DNA of 64,000 bases, taken from the NCBI RefSeq assembly GCF_003952385.1, contig NZ_CP034444.1, positions 930,001-994,000 on the forward strand, in the 5' to 3' direction. A program made the position numbers and the translations under genes. Under the pieces are notes generated by a model. The model had not been told where the DNA came from, did no database searches, and saw only the letters and a list, made by a program, of their open reading frames with translations. Positions within the stretch are counted from its first letter, which is position 1. Each line of letters begins with the position of its first letter. This DNA comes from Mesorhizobium sp. M1D.F.Ca.ET.043.01.1.1. GTDB taxonomy: Bacteria > Pseudomonadota > Alphaproteobacteria > Rhizobiales > Rhizobiaceae. Shown here in pieces: positions 16,595 to 25,305 of this stretch.

Positions 16595-17443
16595 TTACTC
16601 CCCCGCCAGCCAGTCCAGCGTCCAGCGTGACGGCTGGCCGACGGCCAACACCTTGTGCAGGGCCGGGAGCATCAGCCGCAACTCGCCCTCCAGCGTGAAG
16701 GGCGGATTGACCACCACCAGGCCGCTGCCATCGAGGCTGGGCTCGCTCGAGGCCGGCCGGATCTCGAACCCGATGTCGAGCAGTTTTGGAATGCCCGTCT
16801 CCTTCAGCGCCGCGCGGAAAGCGGCGACCGCCTTGCGGTCCTTGATCGGGTACCAGAGCGCGTAGATGCCGCCCGGCCAGCGCCGGTGCGCGCGTCGAAG
16901 GTTTTCGACGAGACGGGCGAACTCGCCCTCCTCCTCGAAAGGCGGGTCGACGAGGACCAGGCCGCGCTTCTCCTTCGGCGGCAGATGCGCGCCGAGCGCC
17001 ATCCAGCCGTCGAGCTCGATCACCCTGGTCTGGAAATCGCCGGCAAAAACGGCTTTGAGCCGCGCCGCGTCCTGCGAATGCAATTCGATCGCCGTCAGGC
17101 GGTCCTGCTTGCGCAGCAGATGGCGCACCACCAGCGGCGAGCCCGGATAGCAACGCAGGCCGCCATCGGGGTTTTCGGCGCGCACCGCTTCGAGATAGGG
17201 CTGAAGGAGCGCTGCCGCCTGTGGCTCGAGCGTGACCTCGAGCAGCCGGCCGATGCCGCCCTGCCACTCACCCGTTTTGCCGGCCTCGACTGAGGCGAGA
17301 TCGTAACGGCCGATGCCGGCGTGGGTGTCGACGACGCGGAAGGCCTTGTCCTTCTGCTTGAGATATTCGACCAGCCGGCTGAGCACGGCATGCTTGACGA
17401 CGTCGGCGAAATTGCCGGCGTGATAGGCGTGGCGATAGTTCAT
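16595..17443 (-). CDS. rlmJ: 23S rRNA (adenine-2030-N6)-methyltransferase RlmJ
   Basis: The 282-residue product is a full-length RlmJ, which methylates A2030 of 23S rRNA. The family start MNYRHAYHAGNFADVVKHAV is exact. The SAM-binding segment is VVDTHAGIGRYDL (residues about 38-50), and the catalytic DPPFE motif is at 166-170. It lies downstream of a membrane-protein gene (7 bases apart) on the same strand. No ribosomal function other than rRNA modification is expected. Confidence 0.95.
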   Translation of the reverse strand: MNYRHAYHAGNFADVVKHAVLSRLVEYLKQKDKAFRVVDTHAGIGRYDLASVEAGKTGEWQGGIGRLLEVTLEPQAAALLQPYLEAVRAENPDGGLRCYPGSPLVVRHLLRKQDRLTAIELHSQDAARLKAVFAGDFQTRVIELDGWMALGAHLPPKEKRGLVLVDPPFEEEGEFARLVENLRRAHRRWPGGIYALWYPIKDRKAVAAFRAALKETGIPKLLDIGFEIRPASSEPSLDGSGLVVVNPPFTLEGELRLMLPALHKVLAVGQPSRWTLDWLAGE

Positions 17444-17450
17444 GCCGCCC

Positions 17451-18074
17451 TCACCTTTGCGAACCGCCGCGGCCCCAGCGCGGCGGTGGCGGCTGCGAGT
17501 TGGGGTTTTGCGAATCGCCTGAGCCGCGACCGAAGACCAGCGAGAGCACCAGCCCGACGAGACCGATGCCCATCAGCGCATAGCCTGCCGGCCGCGCCCT
17601 TTCGTCGATCGAAGTGGTACCGGCGCGCAAGATCAGGTCGACGGCGCGCATGTCGATGCCGTCGGCATCGCCCTGACCGAGGGTGAAGACGTAAGGACCG
17701 GGAGTGACCTTCCCGATAACGCCGGCCTCGTCGCGAAAGATCTTGTCGGGCAGTTGCGGGCTCACCTGGCGTGGATTGTCGGTGTGGTTGAAGGAGAGCG
17801 TCGAGGCGAGCGCCGTGCGGCCGCCGCTCGCCGCGGTCAGCGTCAGCACCGTGCGCTGCTGGGAGGCGACGCGCTCGGCCCGCGCGGTGAGGTCGACCAG
17901 CACGCGGACTGGCGCATCGCTTGCCGCGAGCTGAACCGTGACCGGCCGAAAGCGGCTACCATCGTAGACACGGTATGTGCCGATCGCGTGGCCGGAGAAA
18001 TTGCTCATCGCCCAAGGGTAGAAGACGCCGACGGCGGCGCCGGCGATGAGAACAAGAACCGATAGGAAGCGCAT
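17451..18074 (-). CDS. membrane-anchored protein of unknown function
   Basis: A 207-residue protein with an N-terminal membrane segment (FLSVLVLIAGAAVGVFYPWA), a periplasmic beta-rich middle and a second membrane helix near residue 170 (GYALMGIGLVGLVLSLVFG). The C-terminal tail QPPPPRWGRGG is low-complexity and looks like a repeat-derived extension read through into coding sequence. It lies between tetR and rlmJ on the same strand, and 12 bases separate it from tetR. Family not recognised. Confidence 0.72.
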   Translation of the reverse strand: MRFLSVLVLIAGAAVGVFYPWAMSNFSGHAIGTYRVYDGSRFRPVTVQLAASDAPVRVLVDLTARAERVASQQRTVLTLTAASGGRTALASTLSFNHTDNPRQVSPQLPDKIFRDEAGVIGKVTPGPYVFTLGQGDADGIDMRAVDLILRAGTTSIDERARPAGYALMGIGLVGLVLSLVFGRGSGDSQNPNSQPPPPRWGRGGSQR

Positions 18075-18086
18075 CGAAAGTCCTGG

Positions 18087-18785
18087 TTATTTCTTCGTCT
18101 GGCCGCGGTCGCCGCCGCTCCTTGCGGCTTCGCGTTGGGCAGCTTCGCGGATCCGCTCCATCTCGTCCAGAAACATCTCCAGGCCAAGCTCGAAAGTCTT
18201 GTCGAAGCCGGCGGCGCCAAAATAGGCGCCGGCGGCCACGACGCTGGGATAGTCACGCGCCAGTTCCTCGTCGCTGACCGTGGTGACGGCCGACGGACCC
18301 TTGGCGTAGCCGGCGGTCTCGTCGAGGATCGCGCCCATCAGATAGTAGCCGGCGGCGCGGAACAGACGGGCGCTGAGCTCGGGTCCGAAGCCGCCGTCCT
18401 CGAACAGGCCGATGATGGCGTTCAGCTTGGCGAGGCAGGGCGGCGAGTTCATGCGATAGACCACGAGGAACGGCGCGAAGGCCGGATGCTCGGTCGCGAC
18501 ACGCCGGAATTCCTGCATGCCGATGCGTGCCCGCTCGCGCCAGGGCAGGCTGTCGTCGGGAACGACAAGCCCGCTCAGCTGGCGATCGACCAGCGCCTCG
18601 TAGAGATGCGCCTGCGAGGGGAAGTGGTGGTAGATGCTCATCGCCTCGCAGCCGAGCGCAGCGGCGAGCTTGCGCATCGAAAAGCCGGAGAGCCCTTCCC
18701 GCTCGACCACCTCGAAGGCGGCGTCCTCGATCATCTCCCGGGACAGCCGGCCGCGTGTTCGCTTTTTTTTGATCGACGAGTCCAT
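18087..18785 (-). CDS. TetR-family regulator
   Basis: The 232-residue regulator starts MDSSIKKKRTRGRLSREMIE. The helix-turn-helix lies in FSMRKLAAALGCEAMSIYHHFPSQ (about residues 34-60), and a TetR_C-like ligand domain follows. ATG 18785 is used; TTG 18800 would place the start inside the operator. Two palindromic sites (18801-18845) lie in the 85 bases to the divergent AhpD-like gene. Autoregulation and control of that gene are therefore likely. The last residues GDRGQTKK are polar. Confidence 0.9.
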   Translation of the reverse strand: MDSSIKKKRTRGRLSREMIEDAAFEVVEREGLSGFSMRKLAAALGCEAMSIYHHFPSQAHLYEALVDRQLSGLVVPDDSLPWRERARIGMQEFRRVATEHPAFAPFLVVYRMNSPPCLAKLNAIIGLFEDGGFGPELSARLFRAAGYYLMGAILDETAGYAKGPSAVTTVSDEELARDYPSVVAAGAYFGAAGFDKTFELGLEMFLDEMERIREAAQREAARSGGDRGQTKK

Positions 18786-18800
18786 GGCGTCGCTTGACAA

Positions 18801-18845
18801 CTTACACTGTAAGGTTCATCTTCCGCACCACCTTACACCGTAAGG
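18801..18845. promoter_or_regulatory. two operator palindromes for the TetR protein
   Basis: Site 1 is CTTACA-C-TGTAAG (18801-18813). Site 2 is CCTTAC-ACC-GTAAGG (18831-18845). Their centres are 31 bp apart, close to three helical turns. Site 1 abuts a TTGACA box at 18794-18799 facing the AhpD-like gene. Position and symmetry fit repression of both divergent genes. Confidence 0.75.
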
Positions 18846-18870
18846 CTAACAAAAACCAGAGGAGAAAAGC

Positions 18871-19338
18871 ATGTCGGTCTCTCGCATCGTCTCAGCCGCG
18901 CATTCCAGCCTTCGTTCCACCTCGCTGCTCGCCGCGGTCGCGCTCACCGCGACCTTGGCCGCGCCGGCCAGCGCCGACGACTATGACGCCGCCATCAAGG
19001 ACATCCAGTCGACCATGGGCGGCGTGCCCGGCTTCGTCAAACAGTTCCCGAAAGCCGGTCTGCCCGGCGCGTGGGCCGAGATCAAGGCCATCGAACTCAG
19101 CGACAAGACGGCGTTGCCGCCGAAGGTGAAGTCGCTGATCTCGCTGGCGGTCGCGGCGCAGATCCCCTGCAATTATTGCATCTGGTCGGACACCGAGAAC
19201 GCCAAGCGCGCCGGCGCCACCGACGAGGAGATCCATGAGGCCGTCGCCATGGCCGCCTTGACCCGCCACTGGAGCACCATCTTCAACGGCATGCAGGTCG
19301 ACTTCGCGCAGTTCAAGAAGGATATGGGCGGAGAATAG
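18871..19338 (+). CDS. exported carboxymuconolactone decarboxylase/AhpD-like protein
   Basis: A 155-residue CMD/AhpD-fold protein with an N-terminal signal peptide (cleavage near PASADD at residue 35). The redox CxxC is in PCNYCIWSDTENAKRAGAT. In AhpD a histidine follows the second Cys by four positions; here it is Asp. The helices DEEIHEAVAMAALTRHW are typical. A GGAG site precedes ATG 18871. Divergent TetR and double operator suggest induction by a toxic or redox signal. A periplasmic peroxidase or thiol-redox role is inferred. Confidence 0.85.
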   Translation: MSVSRIVSAAHSSLRSTSLLAAVALTATLAAPASADDYDAAIKDIQSTMGGVPGFVKQFPKAGLPGAWAEIKAIELSDKTALPPKVKSLISLAVAAQIPCNYCIWSDTENAKRAGATDEEIHEAVAMAALTRHWSTIFNGMQVDFAQFKKDMGGE

Positions 19339-19371
19339 GATCGAGGCGGCAAGAGTCCCCGAAGGAGACGC

Positions 19372-19397
19372 CATGGCCCGCAAGGTTGCGGGCCATG
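19372..19397 (+). terminator. strong hairpin after the AhpD-like gene
   Basis: A perfect 12-bp inverted repeat, CATGGCCCGCAA/TTGCGGGCCATG, spans 19372-19397 with a two-base loop, 33 bases after the stop. There is no T tract. A 64-codon frame starting at the hairpin's ATG has a good GAAGGAGACGCC site, but the product is not gene-like. Confidence 0.5.
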
Positions 19398-19609
19398 CGC
19401 GGCTCGCGGGTCCGCGAGCGCCGGCGCCCGGACCGGCAACCAACGGGTGCCGCCCCGCCTCCTCGGGCGCACCCTTGCCGGGCAGCAAAAATTTCCAGCC
19501 GATCAATCAGCTATCGCTAAAATTAACCAAGTTTGCCATAGTGTTTGCCGAGTGGGGTTCCGGCTAGTGATTCGAAACAGAGCGTCTCGCACGCTCCAGA
19601 GGATTTTTG

Positions 19610-19966
19610 ATGCTCATGGCTCACGAGAAGAAAACCAAACCTTCCTCCAACAACAAATTTCTCAGATCCAGTAAATTTCTCAATACTTTTTTTATTCTTG
19701 GCACAGCTTTAGCAATTTCCGGTTGCCAATACTTCAACTTTGGGCAGCCGTCGGCATTCAGCGCCTCCCAGAGCGGCAGCGCCGCCTTGATCAACTTGAA
19801 GCCAAATCGGGTTGCTCAGACCAGAACCGCGCCCGCCGCAGTCGCCAGCGTGAGCGCCAACCCCTATTTTGGGAACGCCGCGCATATCTGCAGCCCGAGC
19901 GGCTTCGGACAGCAATCGCATTGCTTCACGAGAGGTCCCGTACCGCTTTCAGCCCAGAACATCTAG
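19610..19966 (+). CDS. small lipoprotein with C-terminal CxPSGFGQxSxC motif
   Basis: A 118-residue protein with a basic start, a hydrophobic segment and a lipobox (LAISGC), so it should be lipidated and envelope-anchored. The rest is Ser/Ala-rich until the end, where ICSPSGFGQQSHCF appears. The same motif (ICGPSGFGQRSAC) closes the lipoprotein at 27651-28058. The start is ATG 19610 with AGAGGA six bases upstream; TTG 19607 and ATG 19616 are alternatives. The N-terminal codons are AT-rich compared with neighbours. Function unknown; its position ahead of the polysaccharide genes suggests an envelope role. Confidence 0.75.
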   Translation: MLMAHEKKTKPSSNNKFLRSSKFLNTFFILGTALAISGCQYFNFGQPSAFSASQSGSAALINLKPNRVAQTRTAPAAVASVSANPYFGNAAHICSPSGFGQQSHCFTRGPVPLSAQNI

Positions 19967-20508
19967 CGTTCGGCGGCCCATCGAAACAAAACGGGGAAGC
20001 TTGGCGTCCCCGGCGAGATCTCTTGTAAGCGCGTTTCTCTCTTATACCATGAGATCGGCAGCGCTTTTCATCTTCCAGCCCTGGTTGTCCTCGCCCTTAC
20101 GAGTGCCGGCCCATAGCGCATGGGCGGTCGACGCCGCAGCGTTACTTTGGACCGCCGAGACCCGCATTCGAGGCGTTCCTGGTTAACCACTCACAAACAA
20201 GTGGGGTTAACAAAACGCTAATTTAGTTGACTACGCGGTCCACAGGTATATTTTTATATGCGTTGGGTGTGCAATTTGGGCGAGCAGTCCGCGGTGGTGG
20301 CAGCCATATTCGTGGATCGCGACTTAGGGGCGAAGGGACGCTAAGCGGCGAAAACAAGCCGTATAGCAAGAGCTCCGCGAACTCAGAAAAAAACACATCG
20401 GTGAGGGCGATTCCGTGCGAGCGGAAATCGTCGTGGTGTTTTCCTGACGTGGCCAGGCGACGTGCCTTGCCGCGATGGGATGGTGTTCGCGGCGCGTATG
20501 AGGAAACC
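19967..20508. other. long leader region upstream of the polysaccharide genes
   Basis: No gene supported. It contains an imperfect hairpin of GTTAACC arms near 20180-20212. A possible promoter lies at 20227-20254 (TTGACT, 16 bases, TATTTT), pointing to the UDP-glucuronate decarboxylase gene 255 bases on. The long leader could carry regulatory structure. An open frame from 20227 continues into the frameshifted gene but its N-terminal half is not protein-like. Confidence 0.4.
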
Positions 20509-21575
20509 ATGAGTAGGGTCGTCAAGGTTCTGAAGCTCGACAGGGGGGACGTCGCAGGGGGGGCAATTTCGATCGGGGCCGCGCCCTGGTCGCGGGGGGA
20601 GCTGGATTTCTAGGCTCGCATCTTTGCGAAAGGCTCTTGTCCGACGGATATGAGGTCATCGCGCTCGACAATTTCCACACCGGCAAGGGCTACAACCTGG
20701 CCGGAATCGCGCGAGACGGGTCCTTCACCTGCATCAGGCACGACATCATCGATGCGCTGCCCACGGATCTTGCGGTCGACGAGATCTACAATCTCGCCTG
20801 CCCTGCTTCTCCGCCGCACTATCAGGCGGATCCGATCCACACCTTCAAGACCAGCGTGCTCGGCTCGATCAACCTTCTGGAGCTCGCCAGGCGCCATAAC
20901 GCCAAGATCTTCCAGGCCTCGACTTCGGAGGTCTACGGCGATCCGCTGGTGCATCCGCAGCCGGAAGGTTACTTCGGCAACGTCAACACGCACGGCCCGC
21001 GCTCCTGCTACGATGAGGGCAAGCGGTCGGCCGAGACGCTGTTCTTCGACTATTCGCGGACATACGGCATCGATGTCCGCGTCGCGCGAATCTTCAACAC
21101 CTATGGTCCGCGCATGCGGCCCGACGACGGCCGCGTGGTGTCGAACTTCATCGTCCAGGCGCTGCGCGGCGATGACATCACCGTCTATGGCAGCGGCTCG
21201 CAGACGCGCTCCTTCTGCTTCGTCGACGACCTGATTGAGGGCTTCGTGCGCCTGATGAACGCCGGAGTGGCCCCCCAGCACCCGGTCAATCTCGGCAACC
21301 CTGTCGAGTTCACCATCATGGAATTGGCCGAGTCGGTCATCGACTATACGAATTCACGCTCGCGCATCGTGCACCGACCGCTGCCGGTGGACGACCCCAG
21401 GCAGCGTAAGCCCGATATCTCCTTTGCCAGGCAGCATCTCGGCTGGGAGCCGAAGGTTGCGCTGAGCGAGGGGCTCGCCCATACCACGTCCTATTTCGAC
21501 GCCCTTCTGGGCGGCCGCCGGCCTGTCGTCCCGCGCGACGTCAAGGCATCTTCCGCCAGGGAGGCAACGGCATGA
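20509..21575 (+). CDS. UDP-glucuronate decarboxylase-like epimerase, apparent frameshift near the N-terminus
   Basis: This extended SDR would convert UDP-glucuronate to UDP-xylose. The protein has [31 protein letters not shown] (catalytic Tyr/Lys) and [10 protein letters not shown], all typical of UXS. The cofactor motif [11 protein letters not shown] (20589-20621) is in the same frame, but no ATG or GTG precedes it there. The good start, GAGGAAACC-ATG at 20509, is in the -1-related frame, and the two join only through a shift, most simply at the seven-G run 20557-20563. It is a sequencing error, a mutation or slippage. Starting at TTG 20637 would lose the NAD motif. It overlaps galE by ATGA. 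Confidence 0.75.
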
Positions 21576-22708
21576 CGACCCGCCACCCGGTTCTGGTGAC
21601 GGGTGGCGCCGGCTTCATCGGCAGCCACACCTCAAAGCTGCTCTCGGCGGCGGGCTACCTGCCGGTGGTCTACGACAATTTGAGCCGCGGCAACGAGAAG
21701 GCCGTCGGCTGGGGTCCGCTGGTCGTCGGCGACATCCGCGACCGCGAGGCGCTGCAGCGGGCGATCGACGCCCACCAGCCACGGGCGATCGTCCACTTCG
21801 CCGCCCTTGCCTATGTCGGCGAGTCGGTCAGCGAGCCGGCGGACTATTACTCGACCAATGTCGCCGGCACCGTCGCGGTGCTGGACGCGGCGCGGGCAAA
21901 CGGCATCGACAAGGTGATCTTCTCCTCGAGCTGCGCCACCTACGGGGTGCCCGAGGCGCTGCCGGTCAGCGAAGCCTCCTCGCAGAAACCGATCAGCCCC
22001 TATGGCCGCAGCAAGCTGATGGGCGAAGAGATCATCAAGGACTGCGCCGCGGCCTACGGCATGAAATACGCGATCCTTCGCTACTTCAACGCCTGCGGCG
22101 CCGATCCCGAAGGCGAGCTTGGCGAGTGGCATACGCCCGAAACCCACCTCATTCCGAGGGTGCTGATGGCGGCGTCCGGCCTGATCGAGGCGATCGAGGT
22201 GTTCGGGACCGACTACGGGACAGCGGACGGCACCTGCGTGCGCGACTACATCCATGTCAGCGACCTCGCCCGCGCGCATCTCATGGCATTGATGCATCTC
22301 GAGGCCGGCGGCGCCAGCCTGTCGGTCAATCTCGGCACCGGCCGGGGCATCTCGATCAAGGAGATCCTCGAGGCCGTCGGCCGCATCACGGCCCGGCCGG
22401 TCCCGGTCTCCTACAAACCGCGCCGGCCGGGCGACCCGGCCGGACTGTTCGCCGATCCCAGCCTCGCGCGCGAGCAGCTGGGCTTCGTGGCGGAACTTTC
22501 CGATATCGACACCATCGTCAGGACAGCCGCGCCCTTCTTCGGGCTGCAGCCGGCCCAGACACCCAAGGCTTTCAACGCCTCCGCCGCCGTCTCGCGCGCA
22601 AAGCGCGCGCCGCGCGGCACGAACGCCGCTGAAAAACGCCAGCCCGCAAGGCTGGCAGTCGTCCCTGTGAGTACTGTGTCGGGGCGCGGGCTCGCTGAGC
22701 TGGGTTGA
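21572..22708 (+). CDS. galE: UDP-glucose 4-epimerase GalE-like
   Basis: GalE interconverts UDP-glucose and UDP-galactose in the cytoplasm, supplying galactose for surface glycans. The NAD motif [11 protein letters not shown] is at residues 9-19, the catalytic SSSCATYG and [11 protein letters not shown] (Tyr/Lys) follow, and [16 protein letters not shown] fits the substrate loop. At 378 residues it is about 45 longer than usual; the extra basic tail from about residue 330 ([17 protein letters not shown]) is likely disordered. The start overlaps the upstream stop by four bases. UDP-arabinose epimerase is a possible alternative, given the UXS neighbour. Confidence 0.88.
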   Translation: MTTRHPVLVTGGAGFIGSHTSKLLSAAGYLPVVYDNLSRGNEKAVGWGPLVVGDIRDREALQRAIDAHQPRAIVHFAALAYVGESVSEPADYYSTNVAGTVAVLDAARANGIDKVIFSSSCATYGVPEALPVSEASSQKPISPYGRSKLMGEEIIKDCAAAYGMKYAILRYFNACGADPEGELGEWHTPETHLIPRVLMAASGLIEAIEVFGTDYGTADGTCVRDYIHVSDLARAHLMALMHLEAGGASLSVNLGTGRGISIKEILEAVGRITARPVPVSYKPRRPGDPAGLFADPSLAREQLGFVAELSDIDTIVRTAAPFFGLQPAQTPKAFNASAAVSRAKRAPRGTNAAEKRQPARLAVVPVSTVSGRGLAELG

Positions 22709-22733
22709 GGGCTTGTCTCAGCGAGCCTCTTCT
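22689..22733 (+). terminator. probable terminator overlapping the end of galE
   Basis: A perfect 11-bp stem, GGCTCGCTGAG (22689-22699) with CTCAGCGAGCC (22717-22727), encloses the galE stop and is followed by TCTTCT. It lies between convergent genes. Confidence 0.6.
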
Positions 22734-22799
22734 ATTCGGGCGCGGACCGAAGCGGTTCGGCTTTCCACGGCAATGCCGACCCGCTCCAGGTGCCGGCCC

Positions 22800-23399
22800 C
22801 TATCCCTTGCTGTCGACCAGCTTGCGGGTTTCGTCGAACTGCGCGCCCTTGGTGTTGCCGGTCTGGAATTTTTGATGCTCGTCGGCGGGATCGTCCTTGG
22901 CGTGCTTGAAATCGTACCACTCGCCGTCCGGATCCTTGCGCTGCTCGATCTTGCCGCTCTCTATGCGGTGGCTGTAGCAGGTGCGCTGCGGCTTGGTGGT
23001 GTAGGTCTTGGATCTCCAGGCAAGCTCCATGCACATCTTGCCGGTGTCGGTCAGCAGCCAGCGGCCTTCGGCGACGGCCGGCTTGTCCTCGCCGGCCGTC
23101 CAGGCCTGCAGGCGCCGGTCGAGACCGAAATAGGCCGCACCGTTCGTCCAGTTCCAGGTGCGGTCGGCATAGAGAAGCTGCAGTTCGAAGGCTGTCGGCG
23201 CGATTTCGGGCTTGGCGGCGGCTTCGACCGGTGGCGCGCTGCTCTTGGCGGCCGCCGTGCCGGCCGCGCCGGAAAAAGCAAGCTGACCGCAAACGGCGAT
23301 GAAGGGCACGAGCCAGCCGCAGCCGGCGAACCGGCGGGACCCCCTGCCCGGCTCCGATCGGGATATGGTTTTCACTGTCGTTCCGATGCGCGATCGCAT
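22800..23399 (-). CDS. exported DUF995-like protein
   Basis: A 199-residue protein with a basic N-terminus and a hydrophobic export segment (residues about 28-45). The core has LLYADRTWNWTNGAAYFG, QAWT, GRWLLTDTGKMCMELAW, TCYSHRIESGKI and DPDGEWYDFK. The same pattern recurs in the protein at 31890-32390, so the two are paralogues of what I take to be the DUF995 family. Two cysteines flank the core. ATG 23399 has a GAGGGGG site; TTG 23429 is less likely. Function unknown. It is convergent with galE inside the polysaccharide region. Confidence 0.8.
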   Translation of the reverse strand: MRSRIGTTVKTISRSEPGRGSRRFAGCGWLVPFIAVCGQLAFSGAAGTAAAKSSAPPVEAAAKPEIAPTAFELQLLYADRTWNWTNGAAYFGLDRRLQAWTAGEDKPAVAEGRWLLTDTGKMCMELAWRSKTYTTKPQRTCYSHRIESGKIEQRKDPDGEWYDFKHAKDDPADEHQKFQTGNTKGAQFDETRKLVDSKG

Positions 23400-23694
23400 G
23401 TCAATAGCCCCCTCTCGAACCCAAGCCAACGGGATCGAGCAACCATGATGTGGAAGATGTTTCTTCGGGCTTTCCGCGGTCCGTCACGATGCCCGGGCGC
23501 TGTCTGCCCGATGGCGGCGCGGTGAGCGCCCTTGAAGCCATTAACAGCCCAGCGAGGCGCGATGTCAACAGAGTCCAGACCCAAGTCATCGCGGCAAGAC
23601 GTTATTTAACCATGGGTATTACAATCTTGTGATATTTTCACAGTTATTGGCGATTACGTGCCACAGTAGCTGCGGTGGGAGGGAGCGGCTCAGG

Positions 23695-25305
23695 ATGACC
23701 GGCAACACGGAAACGGCTGATGTCCCGGGCGTGGCGCTGCCTCGTCGGCGAGGCGTGGGCGTGCGCATCGAGGTCCATACGCTGATTTTGCTGGCCATCC
23801 TGCTGGTGGCTGCAATCGCCCGTTTCCACAATATCACCCAGCCGCTCGTCGACGCTTTCAGCTGGCGCGAGACGAGCACCGCGATGATGGCCGACAATTT
23901 CCAGCAGCGCAGCTGGAACATCTTCTTTCCCGAAGTGAGCTGGACCGGCCCCGGGCCGAGCTATCAGGGGCGGGAATTCCAGATCGTCAGCTATCTCACC
24001 GCCCTGCTCTATCAGCTTTTCGGCTGGCACGACTGGTTCGGCCGGATGATCGCGGCGGCGTTCGGCATGGTGACGGTGTTCTCGCTGCACCGGTTGACCG
24101 CGCTCTGCTGGGACGAGGCGCATGCCCATGCTGTGGCGCTCGCCTATGCGCTGATGCCCGGCCCGGCGATGATCGACAGCTCGTTCCTGCCCGACCCCTC
24201 GATGCTGGCGCTGGTGACGCTTGGCGTGTGGCTGTTCGCGAAATACTGGGTCGGCGGCAAGGCATGGCTATTGCCGCTGGCCACCCTCTCTTTCACGCTG
24301 GGGGCGCTCGCAAAGCCACCCGGACTCGCCGCCGGCGCGGTCATCTTCTACCTGATGGTCTGCTGGATCGTTGCCGGGAAAAGAAAGCACGCGACCGGGG
24401 TGTTCGCGGCTGGGCTGGTAAGCCTCGCCATCATCGCCGCCTATTTCAGCTGGGCGATCTATCTCGGCCGCTCCTACCCGCCATATCATGTGGCAGGCAG
24501 CGGCTATATCTGGGATTCCGGCTTCGCAACGTTCTTCAAGAACAGCTTCTATCTGAAGTCCGTCTGGAACACGTCGGTCTGGTGGTTCTACGGCTATCCG
24601 TTCATGGCGCTGATCGCCGTCGGATTATGGATGCCGCCAAAACCTGCCGAGACCAGCGAGCGGGCCCTTTCGGCCATTCCCTATGTATGGCTTGCGGCGG
24701 CAGCGGTCGTCTATATCGCCGCCGCGCGCGAGATCACCAGCAATCCATGGAATTATCACATCTTCAATGTACCGCTGGCGATGTTCTGCGGCCGCGGGGC
24801 GCTGGTGCTGGCGACGCTCGGCACCGGAACAGCACTGACTCCCGCGGTCATTCTGCGCTCGGCCTTCATCGCGGTGCTGACCCTGGCGCTGTCGACCGTT
24901 CCCCTGCTCAAGACGATGAAGGCGCCGATCGCCATGAACGGCAAGCTGCTTGGCGAGGAGCTGGCGCGCCTGGTCCAGCCCGGCGAGCTTGTCGTGGCCA
25001 TCGCGCCGGAAGCCGGCGACCCCGTCGCGATCTATTACAGCCGGGTCCGCGGCTGGGTATTTCCGCCCGGCGGCGGCGATGTCGAATGGTCGAAATTCGC
25101 CGAAGACGACACCACCGCGATCGCCCAGCTCGAGGATCTGCGCACCCAGGGGGCGGATTATTTCGGCACCGCCAAGAACGCCGCCGACAAACGGGACCGT
25201 CTGTTCGTCGAACATCATGACGGGGTGGTCGACTATCTCGACAAGACCGCAACCAAGCTTGTGGATTCGGACAAGCTGCTGGTCTATAGGATCACCCGCC
25301 CGTGA
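23695..25305 (+). CDS. ArnT/GT39-like membrane glycosyltransferase
   Basis: A 536-residue integral membrane protein with about ten helices. The N-terminus resembles dolichyl-phosphate-type C family transferases (GT39/GT83): a first helix, then a periplasmic loop with DAFSWRETSTAMMADNF. In ArnT and PMT enzymes acidic residues in this loop contact the lipid-linked sugar. A soluble C-terminal domain follows. ATG 23695 has a GGGAGGGAG site; GTG 23629 is an alternative. It overlaps the next gene by GTGA. It likely moves a sugar from polyprenyl phosphate onto a surface glycolipid or polymer; the acceptor is unknown. Confidence 0.78.
   Translation: MTGNTETADVPGVALPRRRGVGVRIEVHTLILLAILLVAAIARFHNITQPLVDAFSWRETSTAMMADNFQQRSWNIFFPEVSWTGPGPSYQGREFQIVSYLTALLYQLFGWHDWFGRMIAAAFGMVTVFSLHRLTALCWDEAHAHAVALAYALMPGPAMIDSSFLPDPSMLALVTLGVWLFAKYWVGGKAWLLPLATLSFTLGALAKPPGLAAGAVIFYLMVCWIVAGKRKHATGVFAAGLVSLAIIAAYFSWAIYLGRSYPPYHVAGSGYIWDSGFATFFKNSFYLKSVWNTSVWWFYGYPFMALIAVGLWMPPKPAETSERALSAIPYVWLAAAAVVYIAAAREITSNPWNYHIFNVPLAMFCGRGALVLATLGTGTALTPAVILRSAFIAVLTLALSTVPLLKTMKAPIAMNGKLLGEELARLVQPGELVVAIAPEAGDPVAIYYSRVRGWVFPPGGGDVEWSKFAEDDTTAIAQLEDLRTQGADYFGTAKNAADKRDRLFVEHHDGVVDYLDKTATKLVDSDKLLVYRITRP

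Noticed and set aside
19373..19567. 64-codon frame after the AhpD-like gene with a good ribosome site
   Set aside because: The start lies within a perfect hairpin and the product is Pro/Ala/Gly-rich without a domain; kept only as a remark.
20227..20613. 128-codon frame ahead of the epimerase
   Set aside because: Only the part from ATG 20509 is supported by a ribosome site; the earlier part overlaps a possible promoter and is not protein-like.
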